Shown in pieces: positions 6,788 through 11,809 of a stretch of DNA of 21,100 nucleotides. The notes beneath the pieces were generated by a model. It ran no database searches. It was not told where the DNA came from and was given only the letters and a program-made list of their open reading frames with translations. The position numbers and the translations under genes are program-made. The stretch comes from JBBDXA01 sp040902585 (lineage in GTDB: Bacteria; Planctomycetota; Phycisphaerae; Phycisphaerales; Phycisphaeraceae): NCBI GenBank assembly GCA_040902585.1, contig JBBDXA010000164.1:1-21100 (forward strand). The letters are read 5' to 3'. The first letter of the stretch is position 1; each line of letters begins with the position of its first letter.

Positions 6788-8440
6788 TCATTCGCGTTCG
6801 CGCTCGGCGCGGGGGCGCTCAGTCTCCCGCGGACGGTCGCCTTCACGAGGACGATCACCTTCGCGCACGGGGGGCTTGTCACCTTCACGGGGACGGTCAC
6901 CTTCGCGGGGTCGATCGCCTTCACGCGGGGCGGGCGGGCGGATGTCGCCGCGGCGTTCGCGCAGTTCGTTCAGTTCGCGGCGCATGGCTTCCAATTCACG
7001 GCGCATTCCCTGGATCGCCTTCATCATTTCCTCGCGTTCCATTTCCATCCGGCGAATGTGCTCGGCGGCCTGGGGCGGCAGGTCGGGGCGACGGTCGGCG
7101 TCAGGACGGGGACGTTCACCTTCACGCACGGGGGGCCGGTCGCCTTCACGCGGGCGGTCACCTTCGCGCGGCCGATCACCCTCGCGCACGGGAGATCTGT
7201 CACCTTCACGCGGACGATCACCTTCACGGGGCCGATCGCCTTCACGCGGAGCGGGACGGTCACCATCGCGCGGTCGATCACCTTCGCGTGGGCGTTCCAC
7301 TTCACGTCGTTCACCTTCGCGCGGGCGGTCTTCATCAGCGGCGACGGCTGCGTTCTGCGAACTGCCTGTGAGCGCAGGCGTGATGATCAGCGATGCGCCG
7401 GCAATCACCACGGGCACCGCCAGCGCGAACACGCCGCTGAGCCACGACTGTTGAGTGCGGCCGGCGCTGTCCGCGCTGACGCCAAGAATGTTTCGGACTC
7501 GTTGCAAAAGTGCCATGTTGGAACCTCCGTTCATATGGACCGCAAGCGCCGGCCCCACACGGGCCTGGCGATGTCGGGCGACGTATTCGAGAGTGCTGGC
7601 GTAGGTGAGCCGCTCGTTGGTGGCCGCGACGGCCAGCTCATCGCAGCACAGTTCGCGCTCGGCGCGGATGCGCTGCGAGAGCCACCAGGTGGCGGGATGA
7701 AAGAAAAGGACGGATTCGATCACGCGTTGCAGCAGGTTGATCCAGAGATCGAAGCGGCGAATGTGAGCGAGCTCGTGTGCGATGACAGCCTTGAGCATGT
7801 CGGGCGGAAGCTGCGTGAGCCAGGCGGCGGGGATGAGGATGATGGGAGAGAAGAAGCCTGTGGCGGCGGGGTCTTGCAGGTGCGGCGATCCGGCGAGGCG
7901 GGGGACAGCGCGAAGACGCAAGCGGTGGCTGAGACGGGTGACGAGATCGGTCAGCGCGGGTGGGGCGGGGAGCAGATCGCGGCGCAGGCGATGAAGACCG
8001 AGGGCGGCGAGGAAGAGGCGAATGCTCAGAAGCGCGACGCCGAGGAACCAGGCGGAGAGAATCCAGGGTTGGTAGGGCGTGAGCCAGTGGGGCGTCGCAA
8101 GGGACGGAGTGACGGAGTGACGGAGTGACGAAGGGGAAGAGGGGAGGGACGGAGGGATGGAGGAACGGAGGGACGAAGGGGAAGCATCGGCGGCGAGGGT
8201 GATCGTCGATGTCGCACTTGTTGAAGGCGCGTCTACAAGAAGGAACGTCAGGATCGGACACGCAGCCAGCGCGAGCAGGGCGGCGAGATAGGCAGCGTAG
8301 CGCGAAGTCGCGGCCCGCGGCTTGAAGGCACGCATGAAGAGGATGACGAGCAGGGCGATGGCGGACGCCTGCCAGAGAAAATGCACGAGCGTGATGGCCC
8401 AGCGTTGCCAGAGCGGATGATGAGGATCGAAGAGGCTCAA
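6788..8440 (-). CDS. BlaR1-like M56 membrane metallopeptidase with REGDRP-repeat tail
   Basis: 550 residues. The start is the TTG at 8440, chosen because a strong GGAAGGAG lies 6 nt upstream and a stop in frame blocks any longer version. Transmembrane segments lie near 15-36, 48-70, 126-148 and 334-356. The M56 zinc protease site HELAHIRRFD is at 222-231, with the downstream ERELCCDEL at 261-269. BlaR1-type proteins sense an external signal and cleave a BlaI-type repressor; the partner gene lies directly upstream, 3 nt away. There is no penicillin-binding sensor domain. Instead, residues 371-444 and 505-542 are REGDRP-type repeats (about twelve REGD units) around a charged coiled coil at 458-497. 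Residues 88-115 are a Ser/Pro linker encoded by simple-repeat DNA. The signal sensed is unknown. Confidence 0.88.
   Translation of the reverse strand: MSLFDPHHPLWQRWAITLVHFLWQASAIALLVILFMRAFKPRAATSRYAAYLAALLALAACPILTFLLVDAPSTSATSTITLAADASPSSLRSSIPPSLPSSPSSLRHSVTPSLATPHWLTPYQPWILSAWFLGVALLSIRLFLAALGLHRLRRDLLPAPPALTDLVTRLSHRLRLRAVPRLAGSPHLQDPAATGFFSPIILIPAAWLTQLPPDMLKAVIAHELAHIRRFDLWINLLQRVIESVLFFHPATWWLSQRIRAERELCCDELAVAATNERLTYASTLEYVARHRQARVGPALAVHMNGGSNMALLQRVRNILGVSADSAGRTQQSWLSGVFALAVPVVIAGASLIITPALTGSSQNAAVAADEDRPREGERREVERPREGDRPRDGDRPAPREGDRPREGDRPREGDRSPVREGDRPREGDRPREGDRPPVREGERPRPDADRRPDLPPQAAEHIRRMEMEREEMMKAIQGMRRELEAMRRELNELRERRGDIRPPAPREGDRPREGDRPREGDKPPVREGDRPREGDRPRETERPRAERERE
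6815..7330 (-). repeat. In-frame 18-bp type repeats encoding REGDRP units
   Basis: Two blocks of imperfect 18-bp units (7109-7330 and 6815-6928), separated by the part encoding the coiled coil. Units vary mostly at third positions, so the amino acid pattern is kept, which argues for selection on the protein. Read on the plus strand they give a false RS-repeat reading frame. Confidence 0.8.
8100..8183. repeat. GGACGGAGTGACGG-type simple repeat inside the blaR1-like gene
   Basis: Purine-rich repeats of GACGGAGTGACGGAGTGAC and GGGACGGAGG type on the plus strand, encoding a Ser/Pro linker in the minus-strand protein. The same kind of repeat forms the arms of the element at 8919-9026. Confidence 0.7.
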
Positions 8441-8443
8441 GCG

Positions 8444-8869
8444 TCACTCCTTCCCGCGTGCTGTGGAATCTTTGGAGTCCGATCGTTCGTTGCGTTCGTA
8501 GTCGCGAATGATCCTTCGCATCTCAGCCAGTTCATTATCACTCGGATTGGCCTGATCCAGAAGCTGCGTCACCAGTAATTTTGTGGAGCCATCGAAAGCG
8601 CGGGTGAGCAGGTCGCCGAGCATGGAGCCGAGCGTGGGGTCACGCTTGACGGCGGCGGCGTACACAAACGCCCGGCCCCGCGGCGAACGCTTGAGCAAGC
8701 CCTTCTCAGTCATCACATTCATCAGGCTCATGAGCGAGGTGTACGCCCGGTCGGCCCGGTGCTCAAGCGTCTCCATCGTCTGCCGCACCGTCATGGCCCC
8801 ATGCTCCCACAAGGCGTGGAGGACTTCCAGTTCCGCGGGCGTCGGGTGTTCGTGCCTGGGGCGAGCCAT
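8444..8869 (-). CDS. blaI: BlaI/MecI/CopY family transcriptional repressor
   Basis: 141 residues from the ATG at 8869. The N-terminal winged helix is plain: TPAELEVLHALWEHGAMTVRQTMETL, then RAYTSLMSLMNVMTEKGLLKR (the recognition region), then a beta wing GRAFVYAAAVKRD. The C-terminal part (about 80-125) is the dimerisation helix region, including the GDLLTRAFDGSTKLLVTQLL type segment of the family. Repressors of this type bind dyads as dimers and are inactivated when a BlaR1-type protease is triggered. The upstream region carries two matching dyads over the promoter, supporting autoregulation of blaI-blaR1. The gene has no Shine-Dalgarno sequence and its -10 box is 6 nt from the ATG. The target genes beyond its own operon are not evident. 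Confidence 0.92.
   Translation of the reverse strand: MARPRHEHPTPAELEVLHALWEHGAMTVRQTMETLEHRADRAYTSLMSLMNVMTEKGLLKRSPRGRAFVYAAAVKRDPTLGSMLGDLLTRAFDGSTKLLVTQLLDQANPSDNELAEMRRIIRDYERNERSDSKDSTARGKE
8447..8454 (-). promoter_or_regulatory. Ribosome binding site of the blaR1-like gene
   Basis: GGAAGGAG on the minus strand lies 6 nt before the TTG start at 8440, inside the last codons and stop of blaI. It decides the unusual TTG start and shows that the second gene of the operon uses Shine-Dalgarno initiation. Confidence 0.75.
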
Positions 8870-8875
8870 GCGGTC

Positions 8876-8918
8876 ATTCTACGGGTTAAACAGTAGTTGT
8901 CAACTGGTTAAGCAGTAG
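8876..8918 (-). promoter_or_regulatory. blaI promoter with two BlaI-type operators
   Basis: Minus strand: -35 TTGACA (8898-8903), 16-nt spacer, -10 TAGAAT (8876-8881). Two 18-bp dyads, CTACTGTTTAACCCGTAG (8879-8896) and CTACTGCTTAACCAGTTG (8901-8918), each differ at two positions from the perfect palindrome CTACTGGTTAACCAGTAG. Their centres are 22 bp apart, about two helical turns, so two repressor dimers could sit on the same face. One covers the -10 and spacer, the other the -35. Confidence 0.75.
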
Positions 8919-9026
8919 AAGAAGGAACGGAGGGACGCAGGGACGGAGGAACGAAGGGAAAAGGCGGCGCGATTGCCACTCCGTAGACTCCGTCACTTCC
9001 TTACTTTGTCACTTCGTCACTTCCCC
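8919..9026. repeat. Element with purine-rich and pyrimidine-rich inverted arms
   Basis: The left arm (about 8919-8963) is GGAACGGAGGGACGCAGGGA-like. The right arm (about 8976-9026) is ACTCCGTCACTTCC/TTTGTCACTTCG-like, roughly its reverse complement, with a short unlike core. It fills the divergent spacer between blaI and pyrR, and the end of the right arm supplies the likely pyrR -35. Confidence 0.55.
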
Positions 9027-9034
9027 ATTACTAT
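9006..9034 (+). promoter_or_regulatory. Candidate pyrR promoter
   Basis: -35 TTGTCA (9006-9011), 17-nt spacer, -10 TACTAT (9029-9034), then 7 nt to the ATG at 9042. A transcript from here would start at or next to the start codon, leaving no leader. Confidence 0.5.
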
Positions 9035-9041
9035 CCCCGCC

Positions 9042-9671
9042 ATGCGAGTGATTGCGGATGAAACAAGAGTAGCTGCGCTGGTCGACGAGCTGACGCAGGC
9101 GATTGCCCGGGAGATGGCTGACGCTCGTGCCGCTGGCGATGCGGCTCCCTGGGCCCTCATCGGAATCCGCAGCAGGGGCGATGATCTGGCCCGCCGGATG
9201 GCGGTGAAGCTCAAGCCTGAACAGTTCGGCACGCTCGACATCACCCTCTACCGCGATGACCTTTCCGAGATCAGTTCCCAGCCCATCGTACGGCCCACCG
9301 AGATTCCTTTTTCGCTCGACGGGCTCAACGTGGTCTTGGTGGATGATGTGCTCATGTCCGGCCGCAGCGTGCGCGCAGCCCTGCAACTCCTCATGGACCT
9401 GGGCCGGCCCAAGCGCGTGTGGCTGGCGGTGCTGGTGGATCGCGGCCGGCGCGAGCTGCCCATCGCGCCGGATCATGTGGCCCTGGATTTATCAGGCAGC
9501 GCCCGCTCGCGCGCTGCTCGCGCCGCGAAGCCTTCGCTGGGCCGGGGCGGCGGGGAGTTGGCCGATGCGGTGGATGCGGATGAACTCGTGCTGGTGAAAT
9601 TGAAGCCGACGGATGATGATGATGCGATCGTTGTCGCCCCCGCGAAGATGAAAGGAGCCGGTGCCGCTTGA
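9042..9671 (+). CDS. pyrR: PyrR-type pyrimidine regulator / uracil phosphoribosyltransferase
   Basis: 209 residues from the ATG at 9042; upstream codons in the frame come from the simple-repeat element. Family marks are DITLYRDDLS at about 66-75, the PRPP-binding loop VVLVDDVLMSGRSVRAAL at 97-114, and LAVLVDRGRRELPI. PyrR makes UMP from uracil and PRPP, and in many bacteria binds pyr mRNA to cause attenuation. It is longer than usual (about 180 residues) because of an acidic C-terminal extension with several Asp in a row and a KMKGAGAA end. The conserved segment after RELPI is divergent. It overlaps pyrB by 4 nt, so the two are coupled. With a leaderless promoter there is no room for a PyrR-bound attenuator ahead of this operon. 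Confidence 0.9.
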   Translation: MRVIADETRVAALVDELTQAIAREMADARAAGDAAPWALIGIRSRGDDLARRMAVKLKPEQFGTLDITLYRDDLSEISSQPIVRPTEIPFSLDGLNVVLVDDVLMSGRSVRAALQLLMDLGRPKRVWLAVLVDRGRRELPIAPDHVALDLSGSARSRAARAAKPSLGRGGGELADAVDADELVLVKLKPTDDDDAIVVAPAKMKGAGAA

Positions 9672-10639
9672 GTCAGCCGGGCGCCTCTTATCGCTGGACA
9701 CACAAGCATCTGCTCGGCCTCGAAGAGCTTTCGGCCGACGACATTCGTTTTCTCCTGCAAACCGCGCGGGGCTTCGAAGATGTCAGCACGCGCAGCGTCA
9801 AGAAAGTCCCCGCCCTGCGCGGCAAGGTCGTCGCCAATCTCTTCTTCGAAGACTCCACCCGCACGCGCATGAGCTTCGAGCTGGCGGCCAATCGCATGTC
9901 GGCTGATGTGCTCCAGTTCGCCGCCAAGGGCTCCAGCGTTTCCAAAGGCGAAACGCTCACCGACACCGCCCGCACCATCGAAGCCATGGGCGTGGATGTC
10001 TGCGTCCTGCGGCATCACCTGAGCGGCGCGGCTCACCAGCTCGCCCGCCGGGTGAAGTTCTCCGTCGTCAACGCCGGTGATGGTCAGCACGAACACCCCA
10101 CGCAGGGCCTGCTGGATATTTTCTCTCTATGCAAGCGCTTAGATCGGTCGACGCACGATATGAACGGCATCACCGTCGCCATCGTCGGCGACATCGCGCA
10201 CAGTCGCGTGGCGCGGTCGAACGTGCATGGCCTCTTGAAGCTGGGGGCGCATGTGATCCTGGTGGGGCCGCCTACTCTTTTGCCGCGGTCCTTTGCGGAT
10301 CTGGGCTGCGAGCTTTCGAACAGTCTCGACGCGGTGCTGCCGAAGGTGGACGCGGTGAACATGCTGCGGATTCAGTTCGAGCGCATCAGCGGCCAGGCAT
10401 TCCCCAGCCTGCGTGAATACGCCACGTTTTACGGCCTGAACGCGCGGCGACTGGCGAAGGCGAACAAACAGATTCTCGTCATGCACCCGGGTCCGATGAA
10501 CCGCGGCGTCGAGATCGAATCGGCCGTGGCGGACGGGCCCAACAGCATGTACCTGGAACAGGTCGCCAACGGCCTGGCGGTGCGCATGGCGGTGCTGTTT
10601 CTCGTGACCAGCGCCAAACCCGCGGAGGTTGCCACATAG
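9668..10639 (+). CDS. pyrB: Aspartate carbamoyltransferase catalytic subunit
   Basis: 323 residues. The start is the TTG at 9668, overlapping the pyrR TGA as TTGA; no ATG occurs before the first conserved motif, and AAAGGAG lies about 10 nt upstream. The enzyme joins carbamoyl phosphate and aspartate in pyrimidine synthesis. Signature motifs are present: FFEDSTRTRMSFELA (carbamoyl phosphate site), GDGQHEHPTQGLLD, VGDIAHSRVARSN and MHPGPMNRGVEI. Length is normal for the family. No pyrI is seen. Dihydroorotase (pyrC), often the next gene after pyrR-pyrB, is absent here and a hairpin plus a minisatellite follow instead. Confidence 0.96.
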   Translation: MSQPGASYRWTHKHLLGLEELSADDIRFLLQTARGFEDVSTRSVKKVPALRGKVVANLFFEDSTRTRMSFELAANRMSADVLQFAAKGSSVSKGETLTDTARTIEAMGVDVCVLRHHLSGAAHQLARRVKFSVVNAGDGQHEHPTQGLLDIFSLCKRLDRSTHDMNGITVAIVGDIAHSRVARSNVHGLLKLGAHVILVGPPTLLPRSFADLGCELSNSLDAVLPKVDAVNMLRIQFERISGQAFPSLREYATFYGLNARRLAKANKQILVMHPGPMNRGVEIESAVADGPNSMYLEQVANGLAVRMAVLFLVTSAKPAEVAT

Positions 10640-10668
10640 TCATCCCGCGCCGCGAGAGGGACACCCGC

Positions 10669-10706
10669 TTCGTGCCTTGCTTCTGCTCGCAGAAACATGG
10701 CACGAA
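10669..10706 (+). other. Strong two-part hairpin between pyrB and gmk
   Basis: TTCGTGCC (10669-10676) pairs perfectly with GGCACGAA (10699-10706), and inside it TTCTGC (10681-10686) pairs with GCAGAA (10689-10694). The two stems are separated by a 4x4 internal loop. No T-run follows. It could be an mRNA processing or stability structure, or a remnant of a repeat. Confidence 0.6.
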
Positions 10707-10717
10707 TTCAACTCACG

Positions 10718-10794
10718 ACTCAGGACTCAGGACTCAGGACCCAAGACTCAGGACTCAGGACCCAAGACCCAGGACTCAGGACCCAAGACCCAGG
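10718..10794. repeat. Heptamer minisatellite, 11 units of ACYCARG
   Basis: Eleven consecutive 7-bp units of ACTCAGG, ACCCAAG or ACCCAGG type, ending 11 bp before the gmk ATG. Units of this sort read in frame as RTQDSGPKTQD, which artificially extends the gmk frame upstream. Confidence 0.9.
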
Positions 10795-10805
10795 ACCTCT
10801 CCCGC

Positions 10806-11387
10806 ATGCCCGGACTGCTTCTCATCATCTCAGGCCCCAGCGGCGTCGGGAAGACGACGATCACGCACGAAGTCGAGCGTCAGCTCGGCGGCGAGTTCAG
10901 CGTCTCCATGACGACGCGGGCGCAGGCACCGGGCGATCAGCCTGACGTGGACTATCACTTTGTCACGATGGAAGAATTCATCGCCGCGCGCGATCGCGGC
11001 GAGCTGCTCGAATGGGCCGAGGTGTACGCTGATCTTTGTTACGGCACGCCGCGGCAGCCCGTGGATGATGCCCTCGCCGCGGGCCGGTTGATGATCCTGG
11101 AAATCGATGTCGACGGCGCGATTCAGATCAAAGAGAAAATGCCCGAGGCCTTTGCCGTTTTCGTTCTGCCGCCCAACGAGCAGACATTGCTCGATCGCCT
11201 GCGCAGCCGCAAACGCGAGGATGAAGCCACGATTCAGAAGCGATTCGCCAAGGCCAAGCGGGAGATTGTGAAGGCCTGGGAGTGCGGGGCGTACGATGAA
11301 TTCATCGTCAATCGCGATCTGAACAAAGCGGTCGCCGAGGCGGTGGGGCTGGTGAATCTGGAGGTCGGCAGGCGATCACGCCTTTGA
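10806..11387 (+). CDS. gmk: Guanylate kinase
   Basis: 193 residues from the ATG at 10806; the longer frame is encoded by the heptamer repeat and is not part of the enzyme. It converts GMP and ATP to GDP and ADP. The P-loop GPSGVGKTT is at residues 10-18, then SMTTRAQAPGDQPDVDYHFV (GMP-binding region), EFIAARDRGELLEWAEVY, YGTPR, LEIDVDGA, and the lid arginines of RLRSRKREDEATIQKRF. IVNRDLNKAV closes the conserved part. Length fits bacterial Gmk. The last residues (EVGRRSRL) overlap the end of a degenerate reading frame on the other strand. No omega subunit gene (rpoZ) follows, although the two are often adjacent. Confidence 0.95.
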   Translation: MPGLLLIISGPSGVGKTTITHEVERQLGGEFSVSMTTRAQAPGDQPDVDYHFVTMEEFIAARDRGELLEWAEVYADLCYGTPRQPVDDALAAGRLMILEIDVDGAIQIKEKMPEAFAVFVLPPNEQTLLDRLRSRKREDEATIQKRFAKAKREIVKAWECGAYDEFIVNRDLNKAVAEAVGLVNLEVGRRSRL

Positions 11388-11440
11388 TCGCTTGCCTTTG
11401 CCGTTTTTGCCGTTGCCGGCGCTTAGCGGTTCGATCTTGG
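11376..11440 (-). pseudogene. Remnant tail of a duplicated small gene
   Basis: On the minus strand this stretch reads KIEPLSAGNGKNGKGKRSKA followed by a stop, closely like the end of the neighbouring gene (KIEPIGKSKGAGNGRRSSQA, stop). Nothing matching the rest of that gene is present, so it looks like the surviving tail of a tandem duplicate. It overlaps the last 12 bp of gmk. Confidence 0.45.
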
Positions 11441-11456
11441 CCCAATGAGAGGGGTT

Positions 11457-11723
11457 CTACGCTTGCGATGATCGCCGGCCGTTGCCCGCGCCTTTGCTCT
11501 TGCCGATCGGCTCGATCTTCACGATGTGCAGCAGGGAGCAGAAGAAGGTGGATTCGGCGATGCCCGGATCGTCCTTGCTCTCGGTGCCAAGGACGATCCA
11601 CGACTTGCTGAGCATTGCCATCTCGGGATGGCGAACCTCGTGCTTCTCGCCGTTGCTCAGCACAAAGCGAATCGGCTCAAACGGCCGTCGCTGAAGTAGA
11701 GTTTGAATGTCCTTTTCTCGCAT
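11457..11723 (-). CDS. Small conserved protein of unknown function
   Basis: 88 residues from the ATG at 11723. The body MREKDIQTLLQRRPFEPIRFVLSNGEKHEVRHPEMAML resembles a family of about 80-90 residue soluble proteins in planctomycetes and relatives, with a xxRPFxPFRxxxxxGxxxxVRHPE core (recalled, not searched). The tail KSKGAGNGRRSSQA is basic and variable. A perfect TATAAT lies 8 nt before the ATG, which fits a leaderless transcript. It is divergent from the GmhB-like gene and convergent with gmk. No function is known to me. Confidence 0.8.
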   Translation of the reverse strand: MREKDIQTLLQRRPFEPIRFVLSNGEKHEVRHPEMAMLSKSWIVLGTESKDDPGIAESTFFCSLLHIVKIEPIGKSKGAGNGRRSSQA

Positions 11724-11731
11724 GGCTTTCG

Positions 11732-11737
11732 ATTATA
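11732..11737 (-). promoter_or_regulatory. -10 box TATAAT, leaderless position
   Basis: A perfect TATAAT on the minus strand ends 8 nt before the ATG at 11723. No recognisable -35 is present. Confidence 0.6.
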
Positions 11738-11769
11738 GCCTCTTTTTCCGCCCCTGGCGGTCGGTGAAG

Positions 11770-11788
11770 GTAGCGATCGCACCGCTAC
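11770..11788. promoter_or_regulatory. Dyad in the divergent promoter region
   Basis: GTAGCG (11770-11775) and CGCTAC (11783-11788) form a perfect 6-bp inverted repeat with a 7-bp spacer. It lies between the -10 of the minus-strand gene and the start of the GmhB-like gene at 11810, so it could be a shared operator. A TATCTT hexamer (11794-11799) 10 nt before the plus ATG is a weak -10. Confidence 0.4.
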
Positions 11789-11809
11789 GAGGGTATCTTC
11801 ATTGATGAC

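Noticed and set aside
6687..7454. Plus-strand frame rich in SPSRGRSPSRG repeats, resembling an eukaryote-like RS protein
   Set aside because: It is the antisense reading of the REGDRP repeat in the BlaR1-like gene; the minus frame has the M56 motifs and synonymous repeat variation.
9473..10096. Minus-strand frame across pyrR and pyrB
   Set aside because: It overlaps the catalytic motifs of two certain genes and has no family features.
10718..10794. Possible CRISPR array
   Set aside because: The 7-bp units are directly adjacent with no spacers; it is a minisatellite.
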